64,000 bases of DNA from Mycolicibacterium sp. lyk4-40-TYG-92 (GCF_030209435.1 NZ_JARVRX010000007.1:1-64000), one strand, 5' to 3'; numbered from the stretch's first letter, positions 39,630 to 53,009 are shown. A program made the numbers and translations. Notes: generated from the letters alone by a model not told the origin.

Positions 39630-39652
39630 GTCACGGGGAACGGATCCGTGAC
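39630..39652. promoter_or_regulatory. inverted repeat between gatC and the ACT-domain gene
   Basis: GTCACGG (39630-39636) and CCGTGAC (39646-39652) form a perfect 7-bp inverted repeat with a 9-base centre in the 113-base gap between divergent genes. A regulator site is possible; no protein can be assigned. Confidence 0.3.
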
Positions 39653-39707
39653 ACGCGCCGCACAGCCACGTCCTGCCATGGCCACGCCGCTGTGCCACAG
39701 TTGTCGC

Positions 39708-40373
39708 GTGTCCTCCTATCTGCTGCGGGTTCAGCTCGAAGACCGCCCCGGTAGCCTCGGCTCGCTGGCGGTGGCGCTCGGCTCGGTGGGTGCCGACATC
39801 CTGTCGCTCGACGTCGTCGAGCGCGGCCCGGGATACGCCATCGACGACCTGGTGGTCGAGTTGCCGCTCGGGTCCATGCCCGACACCCTGATCACCGCCG
39901 CGGAGGCCCTCAACGGCGTGTACGTGGACAGCATTCGGCCGCACACCGGGCTGCTCGAGGCCCATCGCGAACTGGAACTGATCGACCATGTGGCGGCCGC
40001 CAAGGGTAAGGGCGCCCGACTCCAGGTGCTGGCCGACGAAGCACCGCGCGTGCTGCGCGTCGGGTGGTGCGTTGTGGTGTCCGGCGGCAAGGAAGGTGTG
40101 CTGCCCCACCGCATCACCGGCAGCCCCGGTGCGCCCGAGACGCTCGCCGACTCGGCGCCGTGGCTGCCGCTGGAACACGCCGCTGCCCTGGACGCCACGG
40201 GCGACTGGGTGCCGCAGTTCTGGCGGGACATCGACACCACCCTGGCCGCCGCACCGTTGGGCGACCAGTACACCGCGATCATGCTCGGCCGCCCGGGCGG
40301 GCCGGCTTTTCGGCCGTCGGAGGTCGCCCGGCTCGGGTACCTCGCCGGCATCGTCGCGACCATCGTGCGCTGA
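39708..40373 (+). CDS. ACT-domain protein (Rv3013-like)
   Basis: A 221-aa protein whose N-terminal ACT domain reads SYLLRVQLEDRPGSLGSLAVALGSVGADILSLDVVER, so it probably senses a small molecule, likely an amino acid. The rest (ARLQVLADEAPRVLRVGWCVVV, then WLPLEHAAALDATGDWVPQFWRDIDTT and RPGGPAFRPSEVARLGYLAGIVATIVR) is conserved in mycobacteria without known function. GTG 39708 matches the tuberculosis start; longer frames reach 39609. Divergent from gatC, in the place of Rv3013. Confidence 0.88.
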   Translation: MSSYLLRVQLEDRPGSLGSLAVALGSVGADILSLDVVERGPGYAIDDLVVELPLGSMPDTLITAAEALNGVYVDSIRPHTGLLEAHRELELIDHVAAAKGKGARLQVLADEAPRVLRVGWCVVVSGGKEGVLPHRITGSPGAPETLADSAPWLPLEHAAALDATGDWVPQFWRDIDTTLAAAPLGDQYTAIMLGRPGGPAFRPSEVARLGYLAGIVATIVR

Positions 40374-40463
40374 CTGTCGCGTTCACAGCCACTCACCAGT
40401 GCGAATGCCGTTACGGCAGCGTCGAAACTGCTAGCGTGGGCCCACATCTCGCTGGAGGGCGCC

Positions 40464-41075
40464 GTGAGCACATTCCTGATCGTCATCGGCGTCCTGCTGA
40501 TGATCGCGGCCATCGTCGTCGTGGTGCTCGCGTTCACCCGCGCCAAGAAAGCCGAAAAGCCCGGCGCCCGCCAAGACCCGCTGAAGTCCGGCGAGATGCC
40601 GGTGTTCGGACCCAAACAGCTCGGCCCCGGCGCGATCGTCAGCTACGGCGGCGTCGATTACGTGGTGCGTGGCTCGGTGACGTACCGCGAAGGGCCGTTC
40701 GTCTGGTGGGAGCATCTGCTGGAAGGCGGTCACGGCGAACCGATCTGGTTCAGCGTCGAAGAGGACGAGGGACGTCTGGAACTCGCGTTCTGGACCAAGC
40801 GGCCCGACCTGGCGCTGCAGCCCATCGGCCCGCACACCATCGATGGGGTGCAGTACGACGAGGTCGAGCGCGGGCAGCCGTATTACAGCTGCGAAGGCAC
40901 CACCGGGCTGCCTCCCAACGGCCAGATGATGTACGTCGACTACACCAGCGCGGGCCACGCCGCACTGCTGAGTTTCGAGCAGTGGGGCCCGAATACGCCG
41001 TGGGAGGTGTCGACCGGCACGATCATGTCTCCCGGTGAGCTCACGGTGTATCCCGCTCCCCCCGCCGGCTCGTAG
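40464..41075 (+). CDS. DUF4178 family protein
   Basis: A 203-aa protein with an N-terminal membrane helix (FLIVIGVLLMIAAIVVVVLAF) and a DUF4178 domain carrying AIVSYGGVDYVVRGSVTYREGPFVWWEHLLEGG and FSVEEDEGRLELAFW. GTG 40464 has TGGAGGGC upstream. It opens a compact operon with DUF4247, DUF350 and an aminopropyltransferase, a combination seen elsewhere in bacteria. Role unknown; association with membrane-bound polyamine metabolism or envelope stress is inferred from neighbours. Confidence 0.85.
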   Translation: MSTFLIVIGVLLMIAAIVVVVLAFTRAKKAEKPGARQDPLKSGEMPVFGPKQLGPGAIVSYGGVDYVVRGSVTYREGPFVWWEHLLEGGHGEPIWFSVEEDEGRLELAFWTKRPDLALQPIGPHTIDGVQYDEVERGQPYYSCEGTTGLPPNGQMMYVDYTSAGHAALLSFEQWGPNTPWEVSTGTIMSPGELTVYPAPPAGS

Positions 41076-41084
41076 GCGGGCGCC

Positions 41085-41501
41085 ATGACCCGGGGCAAGA
41101 TGCTGATTCTCGCCGGGGTGCTCGCGGTCGCCTCGGTGATCTGCCTGGCGATCGGCATCAGCACCGCCCGCACCATCCAGTCGTACGTCAAGGATCACTA
41201 TCAGAATGTCGGCTACAACACCTACCGGTGCGACGGGTCGCCGAGCGACGTGGCCGACGACCTGGCCGAAGCCCACTCGCCGCAGGCACGCGCGACGGAT
41301 CAAGGCAGCTATTACCTGCGGTACAGCGACTCCATCGTGATCGTCGGTCCGGGGTCGGGGCAGGCCTGCTCCATCCGGATGGAGAGCCTCAACTCCGGAT
41401 ACAACCACGGCAGCTATTTCTTCCTTGGCCCGGGATTCAGCCCGGGATCGCCGTCGCACAGTTCCGGCGGCAGCTCGGGCGGACCCGGCGGCGTCAAGTG
41501 A
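41085..41501 (+). CDS. DUF4247 family protein
   Basis: A 138-aa exported or membrane-tethered protein: signal-like helix (LILAGVLAVASVICLAIGIS), then a small domain with two Cys (TYRCDG and QACSIRM) and a Gly/Ser-rich tail (SSGGSSGGPGGVK). The pattern fits DUF4247. It begins nine bases after the DUF4178 gene and precedes DUF350, so it is a fixed member of this operon. Function unknown. Confidence 0.8.
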   Translation: MTRGKMLILAGVLAVASVICLAIGISTARTIQSYVKDHYQNVGYNTYRCDGSPSDVADDLAEAHSPQARATDQGSYYLRYSDSIVIVGPGSGQACSIRMESLNSGYNHGSYFFLGPGFSPGSPSHSSGGSSGGPGGVK

Positions 41502-41526
41502 CCACACCTATTCCGAGGAGACTCCG

Positions 41527-41984
41527 ATGAATCTGGCCGCCATCGACTTCGGCACCGTCCATACCGACACGGTCATCCAGAACGTGGTCGGCTCGGTGCT
41601 GTACTTCCTCGTGGGGGTGCTGGTGCTGGCCGCCGGCTTCGTCATGGTCGACGTGCTGACCCCGGGCAAGCTGCGCCGCCAGGTCTTCGTCGAGCGACGG
41701 CCCAACGCGGTGGCGATCACTGCGGCGATGGACGTCGCATTGGCCGCCATCATCATCACCGCGATCCACTCGAGCTCCGACCGGCTCGGGCAGGGCTTGA
41801 TCGACACTTTGATCTACGGGCTGATCGGCGTCGCGCTGCAGGGCCTGGCCCTGGTGGCCGTGGAGTTGTTGGCGCCCGGGCACTTCCGCAACGACATCAA
41901 CGCCGAGGAGTTCCACCCGGCGGCCCTGTCGGTCGCAGTGGTGCTGCTGGTGGTCGGCGGTATCAACGCCGCCGCCCTCACCTG

Positions 41985-41985
<1 letters not shown>
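41527..41985 (+). CDS. DUF350 family membrane protein
   Basis: A 152-aa membrane protein with four predicted segments, a DUF350 signature (SVLYFLVGVLVLAAGFVMVDVLTPGKL and VALAAIIITAIHSSS). GAGGAG lies six bases before ATG 41527. Its TGA overlaps the following aminopropyltransferase ATG by one base (TGATG), indicating translational coupling. DUF350 proteins often sit with polyamine-type aminopropyltransferases in membrane-stress operons; the job is unknown. Confidence 0.85.
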
Positions 41986-45643
<3,658 letters not shown>

Positions 45644-45787
45644 CTAGCGAAGGGCACCGACACCAGACCGCGATGATCCCCGACGACGTCCCGCCCGCCA
45701 CGTGGACCGTGCGCGCGGCCCCGGGTCTCAGCGGCTCCGACGCCTGGTGCGACCGCCAGTCCCCGATCCGCCCTACCGCGGGTTACC

Positions 45788-46192
45788 GTGGCAACCGTGC
45801 CGCATCCGATCATGTTCGACGATGACGACCCCGGCCTGGCAGAGCTGCGCGCGGTCGCGCTGAGCTTTCCCGAGGCCTTCGAGAAGGTGTCGTGGGGCCG
45901 GCCGGTGTTCTGCGCACCCAAGATGTTCGCGATGTACGGCGGCAACTCCAAGGCGACGGGCGAGATGGTCGCCTACCCGCATTCACTGCTGGTCAAGGTC
46001 GACGAATCCGACCGCGCAGCGCTGGAACAGGATTCGCGCTTCTACTATCCCGCCTACATGGGCCCCTCGGGCTGGCTCGGGCTGGATTTCACCGCGGCGA
46101 AGGTCGACTGGGACGAGGTCCGGGAGCTGCTCGACGCGTCGTTCCGACTGGTCGCGACGAAGCGACTGATCAAGCTGCTCGACGCGCGATGA
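45788..46192 (+). CDS. MmcQ/YjbR family DNA-binding-fold protein
   Basis: A 134-aa protein of the MmcQ/YjbR (CyaY-like fold) family, seen in LAELRAVALSFPEAFEKVSWGRPVFCAPKMFAMYG and VKVDESDRAALEQDSRFYYPAYMGPSGWLGLDF. Function unknown; some members bind DNA. Starts GTG 45788 or GTG 45797, the latter seven bases after TACCGT and so a leaderless candidate. Its end overlaps the convergent methyltransferase by 23 bases. Confidence 0.82.
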   Translation: MATVPHPIMFDDDDPGLAELRAVALSFPEAFEKVSWGRPVFCAPKMFAMYGGNSKATGEMVAYPHSLLVKVDESDRAALEQDSRFYYPAYMGPSGWLGLDFTAAKVDWDEVRELLDASFRLVATKRLIKLLDAR

Positions 46193-46838
46193 GGTAGGCC
46201 TGCGGCGTGGATTCAGCTGCGTCGTCATCGGGTTGCCGCACCATTTCGGCGTGGACGCGAAAACCGCTGCTCGACAACAGATCTGCAGCGACCTCGGGCC
46301 GACGGCGGACGAACGTCAACTGCACCGGCTCGCCGTCGAAGTCCGTGAGCACGCGCGGCTCATCACCGACCTGAAATGCCAACAGCAGCACCCCGCCCGG
46401 CGCGAGCACCCGGTGGAACTCGGCGAACACCGCAGCCAGGTGCGCGTCCGGCACGTGGATGATCGAGTACCAGGCGCAGAGCCCGCCGACGCTGCCGTCG
46501 GCCACCGCGAGGTCGAGCATCGATCCGACGCGAAATGACAGACCGGGATTGTGCTGCCGCGCCTGCGCGATCATGTTGGGAGACAGATCGATTCCCGTGA
46601 CGTGAAGACCGGCAGCGGCGAGCGCCGCCGTGGCCACGCCGGTGCCGCAGCCCACGTCCAATACATGCGGCGTGGGCATGTTGGCCACCAACTCGGCGAA
46701 AGCTCCGATCATGGCGCGATCCACCGGCCTGTCGTCGAGGTGGTTCTGGAAGCGCTGAACGTAGTGCACAGCCGCACGGTCGTAGCCGCCGCGCGTCAAC
46801 GCGACGAAGTCCGGCTCCACTGCAGCGCTGTCCGTCAC
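46170..46838 (-). CDS. SAM-dependent class I methyltransferase
   Basis: A 222-aa methyltransferase with the AdoMet motif VLDVGCGTGVATAALAAAGLHVTGIDLSPNMI (motif I plus the ribose-binding acidic residue) and the downstream HVPDAHLAAVFAEFHRVLAPGGVLLLAFQ. The substrate is not predictable. It faces YjbR and overlaps it at the 3' end. Confidence 0.87.
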   Translation of the reverse strand: MTDSAAVEPDFVALTRGGYDRAAVHYVQRFQNHLDDRPVDRAMIGAFAELVANMPTPHVLDVGCGTGVATAALAAAGLHVTGIDLSPNMIAQARQHNPGLSFRVGSMLDLAVADGSVGGLCAWYSIIHVPDAHLAAVFAEFHRVLAPGGVLLLAFQVGDEPRVLTDFDGEPVQLTFVRRRPEVAADLLSSSGFRVHAEMVRQPDDDAAESTPQAYLIARRAA

Positions 46839-46936
46839 GCCGAAGTCACCTCCGCCTCAGGCCATCTGACGATGATGTTAGCCATCAGCAAGTCACCGCG
46901 ACGCCGGCCACGCCGCACGGACCTCGCCGGGCCAAT

Positions 46937-46956
46937 AACAGGCAGGCTTGCCTGTT
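46937..46956. promoter_or_regulatory. TetR-type operator
   Basis: AACAGGCA (46937-46944) and TGCCTGTT (46949-46956) form a perfect 8-bp inverted repeat with a 4-base centre, 27 bases before the TetR gene start at 46983. The position suits autoregulation of the TetR-hydrolase operon. Confidence 0.6.
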
Positions 46957-46982
46957 TGTTAAATCAGGGCTAACGTCCGGAT

Positions 46983-47627
46983 ATGGCAGCCGGCTCCCGC
47001 CACCGCAACGCAGACGAACGAGTGCGCATCCCGCGTGCCGAGCGCGTGGCAGCGATGCGGTTGCGTCTTCTGGAGGCCACGTTGTGGTGCATTGTCGACA
47101 AGGGCTATGCCGCCACATCGACGAACGACATCGTTCGGCGGGCCAGGGTCTCCCGCGGCGCCCTTGCGCACCACTTCCCCACCAAGGCGGCGCTGGTGAA
47201 CGCAGCTGCCAGTCACTTGGTAGCCAAGCGCGCCGAGGACTTCGAAGCGCGAATGGCAGGGCTCGATCCACAACAGCGCACCCCGGAAGCAGCGCTGGAC
47301 ATCCTGTGGTCGTACTACGAACAGCCCGAATGCCGCGCGCTGATGGAACTCTCGATCGCGGCCCGCCACGACTCGGAACTACGTGCCTTGATGTCGACCT
47401 GGGACGACATGTTCATCGAGATCTTGCGCCAGGAGGGCGCCGAGTATTTCACCGATTCCGCCGCCGAAAAGTCGATGGACGTGTTGCTGCGCACCGTTGC
47501 CGCACTCTACGACGGACTGAGCCTGTATGACCTGACTCGCGAGAGTCATCGCAAGAAGATCGCCGAAGTACGCGCCTTTTTCACCGCAATGTTGATCCAG
47601 ACCACCATCGGAGAATCGCATGGCTGA
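46983..47627 (+). CDS. TetR-family transcriptional regulator
   Basis: A 214-aa repressor. The helix-turn-helix is LRLLEATLWCIVDKGYAATSTNDIVRRARVSRGALAHHFPTKAALV, followed by the helical ligand-binding body. It directly precedes a metal-dependent hydrolase and overlaps it by eight bases, so both are controlled together, and the palindrome at 46937-46956 is the likely operator. The ligand is unknown, but the partner gene suggests a hydrolysable or lipid-like compound. Confidence 0.9.
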   Translation: MAAGSRHRNADERVRIPRAERVAAMRLRLLEATLWCIVDKGYAATSTNDIVRRARVSRGALAHHFPTKAALVNAAASHLVAKRAEDFEARMAGLDPQQRTPEAALDILWSYYEQPECRALMELSIAARHDSELRALMSTWDDMFIEILRQEGAEYFTDSAAEKSMDVLLRTVAALYDGLSLYDLTRESHRKKIAEVRAFFTAMLIQTTIGESHG

Positions 47628-48477
47628 CACCCACCCGCGCCCAATCCGCGCTCGCCGCATCCACTTCGACTACTCGGGCGGTGTCTCTGACCGTCACTAC
47701 GTCCAGGGCGATTTGGTGCTCAGCCACGTCATCGCCTACCTGTCCTCGACCTTCCCCGAAGGCGAGGAATTCTTCGTGCGGTCGGTGCGCCGCTACGCCG
47801 ATCAAGTCACCGACCCCGTGCTGAAAGAACAGGTCAGAGGATTCATCGGCCAGGAAGTGACGCATAGCCGCGAGCACATCGCGCTCAACGAACGGCTGCA
47901 GCAGTTGGGATATCCCACGAAGTTCAATGACCGATTCACCGGCAGAGCGCTGCGGTGGGATGAGCGCAGATACTCGCCGTTGACCTGCCTGGCGATCACC
48001 GCGGCGTTGGAGCATTTCACCGCCGTATTCGCCGAAGCGTTGCTCAGCGACCCGGAGGCGCAGGCTCTGCTCGGCGCCTCCGAGGTACGAAAAATGTTGC
48101 TATGGCACGCGTACGAAGAATCGGAGCACCGCGCCGTCGCCTTCGACGTGTACCGTGCGGTAGGCGGCAGCGAGCAGCGTCGCATCTGGACCATGCGCAT
48201 GGTGACCTGCACGTTCGTCGGCAGCGTTGTGGCATTCACCGCGCTATCGATGCTCGCGGACCGCGCCACCTACCGACCCGCACGCCTGTTCGGCAGCCTG
48301 TGGAACCTGCGTCGTACGCCATTTCTGAAACGTTCTGTGCGCCAACGGCTCCGCCAGTACAACACCGTCGGCTTCCACCCCAACGACGTGGACAACACGG
48401 ACCTGCTGAATCGTTGGCAGCCCGAGTTGTTCGGCGAGACCGGACAACTCGCCGTGGGGACAGGTCAGTACCAGTGA
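47620..48477 (+). CDS. Predicted metal-dependent hydrolase (PF10118-like)
   Basis: A 285-aa protein of the metal-dependent hydrolase group linked to PF10118, with a ferritin-like set of carboxylate and His ligands in GFIGQEVTHSREHIALNERL, TAALEHFTAVFAEALL and WHAYEESEHRAVAFDVY. This metal cage suggests a di-iron or similar centre. The chemistry is unproven. ATG 47620 overlaps the TetR stop, so expression follows that regulator. Confidence 0.82.
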   Translation: MADTHPRPIRARRIHFDYSGGVSDRHYVQGDLVLSHVIAYLSSTFPEGEEFFVRSVRRYADQVTDPVLKEQVRGFIGQEVTHSREHIALNERLQQLGYPTKFNDRFTGRALRWDERRYSPLTCLAITAALEHFTAVFAEALLSDPEAQALLGASEVRKMLLWHAYEESEHRAVAFDVYRAVGGSEQRRIWTMRMVTCTFVGSVVAFTALSMLADRATYRPARLFGSLWNLRRTPFLKRSVRQRLRQYNTVGFHPNDVDNTDLLNRWQPELFGETGQLAVGTGQYQ

Positions 48478-48555
48478 ACGCGCCGGCCGCTACCGCGAAT
48501 CGGTGCGCGCCTGGATCCCACGCCTCACGCCGAATCGGCCGTAGGTGGCGACCCG

Positions 48556-49881
48556 TCAGTCCTCGCGGAATCCCGGCACCCACTTGTCGACGATCTCGGC
48601 GTAGTTGATGGTCGCGTCGAGCTGTGCGGCGATGCCGAGCAGACCACCGAGCACCCGGAACATCATCAGATAGTTGGGCGGCAGGTTCAGCTGGCGGCTG
48701 GTCTTGAAGGTCGCCGCGAACTGCTCGCTGCGGATGTCCGCGGCGGTGGCGGCGATGCCTTGCAACCATTTGCGGCTGAAGTGGAAGCTCTCTTGGCGCA
48801 ACGGTTCGATGTACGGCAGCAGGTAGGCGTTGATCTCTTCGTGAGAGACGGTGGCCCCGGCCGGGATGAACCCCTCCTCCCGAAGGTAGGCGGTCATCTC
48901 CTCCCACTTCTCGTCGCGCGCGAGCCGCAGGATCGGCCCGGTCGCCCGCGGCAGTCCACCTTCGTGCACCGCGACGGCACCGAAATCCATGACGCCGAAC
49001 CGGCCGTCGTCGAGCAGCATGAAATTGCCGGGATGGGTATCGACGTGGAGCAGCCCGCAGCGATACGGGGCGCTGATGGTGACCTCCAGCAACAGGTGCG
49101 CGCACCTGTTGCGTTCGTCTTCCGTGCCGCCCGCGATGATCTCAGAGAGCTTGCGGCCCTCCATCCATTCGGTGATGACGACCTTCGGTGACGACGCGAC
49201 GACCGCCGGGACGTAGAACTGCGGATCGCCCGCGAAGGCCTTGGCGAACGCGCGCTGATAGTCCGCCTCGATGCGGTAGTTCAATTCTTCCTCGGTGCGC
49301 TCGATGAGCTCGTCGATGATGCTCTTGACGTCGGCGCCCGGAACCACCTGCTTGAACAGCGTGGTCAGCATGCGCAGCGTCTTGAGGTCGGCGCGCACGG
49401 CCTCATCGGCGCCCGGGTACTGCACCTTGACAGCGACGCGGCGGCCGTCGCTCCACACCGCGCTGTGCACCTGCCCGATGCTCGCGGAGGCGACGGGCGT
49501 GTCGTCGAACGATTGGAAACGCTCACGCCACTTGGTGCCCAGCTGGGCATCGAGCACGCGGTGCACTTTGTCCGCAGGCAGGGGCGGTGCGTCGCTCTGG
49601 AGCTTGGTCAGGGCTTCGCGGTAGGGCTCGGCATACGCCGGCGGGATGGCGGCCTCCATGACCGAAAGCGCTTGTCCCAGTTTCATTGCCGCGCCTTTGA
49701 GCTCCCCCAGCACCTGAAAGAGCTGTTCGGCGGCCTTCTCCACCAGCTCGGCGTTGACGTCCTCTTTCGACTTGCCGGCCATACGCTTCCCGACGCCGAG
49801 AACGGCGCGACCTGCGATCCCGGCAGGAAGCGTTGCCAGCTTGGCGGCGCGTCCCGTGCGGCCACGGCGGATTTCAGCCAT
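48556..49881 (-). CDS. ABC1/UbiB-family atypical kinase
   Basis: A 441-aa ABC1 (UbiB/ADCK) protein-kinase-like protein. The nucleotide motifs are ASASIGQVHSAVW with VAVKVQYPG (ATP site), HVDTHPGNFMLLDDGRFGVMDFGA (HxDxxPGN plus DFG), and the family's N-terminal LKGAAMKLGQ in place of a normal glycine loop. Such proteins support quinone or lipid metabolism in the membrane. ATG 49881 is favoured (AAGGAAGAC upstream); the frame reaches 49941, which overlaps pepE. Confidence 0.9.
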   Translation of the reverse strand: MAEIRRGRTGRAAKLATLPAGIAGRAVLGVGKRMAGKSKEDVNAELVEKAAEQLFQVLGELKGAAMKLGQALSVMEAAIPPAYAEPYREALTKLQSDAPPLPADKVHRVLDAQLGTKWRERFQSFDDTPVASASIGQVHSAVWSDGRRVAVKVQYPGADEAVRADLKTLRMLTTLFKQVVPGADVKSIIDELIERTEEELNYRIEADYQRAFAKAFAGDPQFYVPAVVASSPKVVITEWMEGRKLSEIIAGGTEDERNRCAHLLLEVTISAPYRCGLLHVDTHPGNFMLLDDGRFGVMDFGAVAVHEGGLPRATGPILRLARDEKWEEMTAYLREEGFIPAGATVSHEEINAYLLPYIEPLRQESFHFSRKWLQGIAATAADIRSEQFAATFKTSRQLNLPPNYLMMFRVLGGLLGIAAQLDATINYAEIVDKWVPGFRED

Positions 49882-49924
49882 GGCGTCGATCTTGTCTTCC
49901 TTAGCCGATCTTGACAACAGCCCG

Positions 49925-51049
49925 CTACAAAACCGGGACAACCACCAGTTCGTGCGGCTGGTTGTTCATCGACACGCAGCCGTCGTCGGTGACGACGACA
50001 ATGTCCTCGATCCGGGCACCCCACTGCCCCGCGAAGTACACCCCGGGCTCGACGCTGAACGCCATGCCCGGCTCCAGCGTCAACGCATTGCCCGCCACGA
50101 TGTAGGGCTCCTCATGGACAGACAGGCCGATGCCGTGTCCGGTGCGGTGCACGAACACGTCGGCCAGTCCTTCGGCGGCCAGCACGTCGCGGGCCTCAGC
50201 GTCGATCTGCTCGGCCGTCATGCCGGGCCGGACCGCGGCCACCGCCGCCGCCTGCGCGCGCTGCAACACCGAATACTGTTGCACCACCACAGGATCGGGC
50301 TCACCGATGCTGTAGGTCCTGGTGCAGTCCGAGTTGTAGCCCGGCTCGACCGGCCCGCCGATGTCGACGACGACGATGTCACCGACCTGCAGTTCACGAT
50401 CCGAGCATTCGTGGTGCGGATCGGCCCCGTTCGGCCCGGACCCGACGATGATGAACGCCACCTCCGAATGGCCCTCGGCGACAATCGCTTCGGCGATGTC
50501 GGCGGCGACGTCGACCTCGGTACGGCCCGGCACCAGGAACTCGGGCACCCGCGCATGGACGCGGTCGATGGCCGCGCCGGCCTTGGTCAGAGCGTCGATC
50601 TCACTGGGGTCCTTGATCATTCGCAGCTGCCGCAGCACATCGGTCGCCAGCACCGGCACCGCGCCGAGGACCGAGGCCAGCGGGAGCAGATGCAAGGCGG
50701 GCATGGCGTCGGTGACGGCCACCAGCTTCCCCGGCAGCGCCGCGGCGACCGACGCGTAGGGGTCGTCGCCGTCGACCCAATCCCGAACCGCGAGGCCCAG
50801 TTCCAGGATCGCCGACTCTTTCAGCGAGGCGAGCTCGAGCCGCGGCACGACGACCGTCGGCGTCGATCCGTCGGCCGGCACCACGAGCGCAGTCAGCCGC
50901 TCGAAGGTCTGCGCCCGCGACCCCACCAGGTACCGGAGGTCATATCCCGGCGTGATGACCAGTCCGGCCAGGCCGGCGGCCTGCGCAGCCGCGGCGGCCG
51001 AGCGCAGACGCGCGGCATAGACGTCGGTGTTGAATCGCGCTGAACTCAT
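49925..51049 (-). CDS. pepE: Xaa-Pro aminopeptidase-like M24 peptidase PepE
   Basis: A 374-aa metallopeptidase of the M24 family, the same length as Rv2089c. The dinuclear metal site is assembled from Asp in [21 protein letters not shown], His in [15 protein letters not shown], and Glu in [14 protein letters not shown] and [12 protein letters not shown]. Expected to release N-terminal residues next to proline in the cytoplasm. It is divergent from the exonuclease gene 52 bases away and ends 43 bases before the ABC1 kinase start. Confidence 0.92.
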   Translation of the reverse strand: MSSARFNTDVYAARLRSAAAAAQAAGLAGLVITPGYDLRYLVGSRAQTFERLTALVVPADGSTPTVVVPRLELASLKESAILELGLAVRDWVDGDDPYASVAAALPGKLVAVTDAMPALHLLPLASVLGAVPVLATDVLRQLRMIKDPSEIDALTKAGAAIDRVHARVPEFLVPGRTEVDVAADIAEAIVAEGHSEVAFIIVGSGPNGADPHHECSDRELQVGDIVVVDIGGPVEPGYNSDCTRTYSIGEPDPVVVQQYSVLQRAQAAAVAAVRPGMTAEQIDAEARDVLAAEGLADVFVHRTGHGIGLSVHEEPYIVAGNALTLEPGMAFSVEPGVYFAGQWGARIEDIVVVTDDGCVSMNNQPHELVVVPVL

Positions 51050-51101
51050 GGCAATAGGCTAGTGCGATGCTGATCGACACCCGTGACAGGCGGGCCTGAA
51101 C

Positions 51102-52052
51102 ATGAACCAGCCGATCCTTCTGCTCGACGGCGCCAGCATGTGGTTCCGGTCGTACTTCGGGGTGCCGTCCTCGATCACCGCGCCCGACGGCCGCCCCGTC
51201 AACGCGGTCCGCGGCTTCATCGACAACATCGCCGCCCTGGTCACCCAGCACCGTCCCGGCCGTCTGGTGGTGTGCCTGGACCTCGACTGGCGGCCGCAGT
51301 GGCGTGTCGACCTGATCCCGTCCTACAAGACGCACCGCGTGCTCGAGGAGCATCCAGATGGCGAGCCCGACATCGAGGAAGTGCCCGACGACCTGACGCC
51401 CCAGGTCGCCATGATCATGGAGTTGCTCGACGCGTTCGGCATCGCCACCGCCGGCGCACCTGGCTTCGAGGCCGACGACGTGCTCGGCACGCTGGCAACC
51501 CGGGAACAGACCGACCCCGCGATCGTCGTCAGCGGTGACCGCGACCTGCTGCAGCTCGCCAGCGATGACGGACCTGGAATCAGGGTGTTCTATATCGGTC
51601 GCGGCCTGGCCAAGGCGGTGCTGTACGGGCCGGCCGAGGTCGCCGAGACCTATGGCGTCCCGCTGGATCGCGCCGGTGCGGCATACGCCGAACTCGCCCT
51701 GCTGCGCGGCGATGCGTCCGACGGTCTGCCAGGCGTCGCCGGTATCGGCGAGAAGACGGCGGCCACTCTCTTGCAGACCTATGGTTCACTGGCCGCGATC
51801 GAGGCGGCGGCCCAGGACCCGACCTCCAAAATGGCTGCGGCGCAACGTAAGAAACTGCTGGCCGCGGCGGACTACATCACGGCCGCGCTGCCAGTCGTCC
51901 TCGTGGCGACCGATGCGCCGGTGTCGCTGTCGACGGAGTCCGACGCCCTGCCACTGGCTGCCCGCGACCCGCAGCGCATGGCCGACCTGGCCGGCAAGTA
52001 CGGCGTCGTCAACTCGGTCGCCCGGCTACAGAAGGCGCTCGACAAGCTGTAG
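51102..52052 (+). CDS. 5'-3' exonuclease (Rv2090-like)
   Basis: A stand-alone 5'-3' exonuclease of 316 aa, related to the N-terminal domain of DNA polymerase I. Active-site acids are in [47 protein letters not shown] and [14 protein letters not shown], and the helix-hairpin-helix is [22 protein letters not shown]. It likely acts in Okazaki fragment or repair processing. It is divergent from pepE and ends in a strong hairpin. Confidence 0.94.
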   Translation: MNQPILLLDGASMWFRSYFGVPSSITAPDGRPVNAVRGFIDNIAALVTQHRPGRLVVCLDLDWRPQWRVDLIPSYKTHRVLEEHPDGEPDIEEVPDDLTPQVAMIMELLDAFGIATAGAPGFEADDVLGTLATREQTDPAIVVSGDRDLLQLASDDGPGIRVFYIGRGLAKAVLYGPAEVAETYGVPLDRAGAAYAELALLRGDASDGLPGVAGIGEKTAATLLQTYGSLAAIEAAAQDPTSKMAAAQRKKLLAAADYITAALPVVLVATDAPVSLSTESDALPLAARDPQRMADLAGKYGVVNSVARLQKALDKL

Positions 52053-52060
52053 CTCGCGAA

Positions 52061-52110
52061 CAGACGTGAAAACCCCCATTTCGACTTGAAAATGGGGGTT
52101 TTCACGTCTG
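52061..52110. terminator. perfect 21-bp bidirectional terminator
   Basis: A 21-bp stem without mismatch (52061-52081 with 52090-52110) and an 8-base loop CGACTTGA. The stem includes AAAACCCCCATTT, so both strands end the stem with a T-rich run. It separates the exonuclease gene from the convergent DUF4333 gene and should stop transcription in both directions. Confidence 0.9.
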
Positions 52111-52124
52111 CTCGGCAGAGGAAG

Positions 52125-52868
52125 CTACTTCGGGCGGCCGACCTCGTAGGTGCCCTTGTCGTCCTTGAAGGTGACCTTGACGGTGCGCTTGGTGCCGTCG
52201 ATGTTGACGTCACAGTCGAACGTCTGCCCGGACTTGACCTCAGGGTCGGTGCCGTTGTTGCACTTGACGTCCTTGACGTTCTTCGCGCCGTAGCCGTTGG
52301 TCTCGTCGGTCAGGATCTTCTGCACGCCCGACTGCGCGGCATTGATGTCGAGCTTGGTGGTGACGAAGAAGCCCGGCCACAGGAACCCGAGGACGCCGAC
52401 GACCGCGACGATGACCGCAGCCACGACGCCACCGATGATCAGCAGCGTCTTGCTGCTGGCCTTCTTGGCGGCCGGGCCGCCGAACTGCTGGTCGAACTGC
52501 TGACCCGCGGCACCCTCACCGAACTGCGGCTGCCCGTACTGACCGGGCTGGCCGTACTGAGGCTGCCCGTATTGTCCCGGCTGGCCGTACTGCGGCTGGC
52601 CGTAGGCACCCGGCTGCGGGTAACCCTGTTGCGGGTAACCCGGGTACTGCTGCTGGGGGTAGCCCGGAACCTGCTGTGCCCCAGGCTGCGCGGCGCCGGG
52701 CTGCACCGCCGGGTACTGCTGCTGGTACTGCTCCGGGTTGTAGGCCGGCTGCTGTCCCCAAGCCGGGGCGGCAGTGGTCGGCTGCTCGGCGCCGGACGCC
52801 GGCTGACCCCAAGCGGGCTGCTGACCTTGCCACTGCTGTGACGGATCAGTTCCCTCTGGACCGCTCAT
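52125..52868 (-). CDS. DUF4333 membrane protein with Pro/Gln/Tyr-rich head (Rv2091c-like)
   Basis: A 247-aa protein: residues 1-130 are cytoplasmic low-complexity repeats ([12 protein letters not shown] and [11 protein letters not shown] units), then one membrane segment ([24 protein letters not shown]) and an external DUF4333 domain with two Cys (VKCNNGT and TFDCDVNI) that may form a disulfide. It is orthologous by position to Rv2091c. ATG 52868 has GAGGAGAG upstream; the frame continues to 53804 without supporting features. Confidence 0.87.
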   Translation of the reverse strand: MSGPEGTDPSQQWQGQQPAWGQPASGAEQPTTAAPAWGQQPAYNPEQYQQQYPAVQPGAAQPGAQQVPGYPQQQYPGYPQQGYPQPGAYGQPQYGQPGQYGQPQYGQPGQYGQPQFGEGAAGQQFDQQFGGPAAKKASSKTLLIIGGVVAAVIVAVVGVLGFLWPGFFVTTKLDINAAQSGVQKILTDETNGYGAKNVKDVKCNNGTDPEVKSGQTFDCDVNIDGTKRTVKVTFKDDKGTYEVGRPK

Positions 52869-53009
52869 CGTCTCTCCTCGGTGCTCTACGACTCGGATGT
52901 CATCCGGGCTGCTGGTCAACCACACTACCGGTGCCGCCGTTCCGGGATGACCTGCACGCGGGGCGCGTGTCTGGGCATTACCTGACCCGGCCGGCCTTAG
53001 TGTCGCGGT

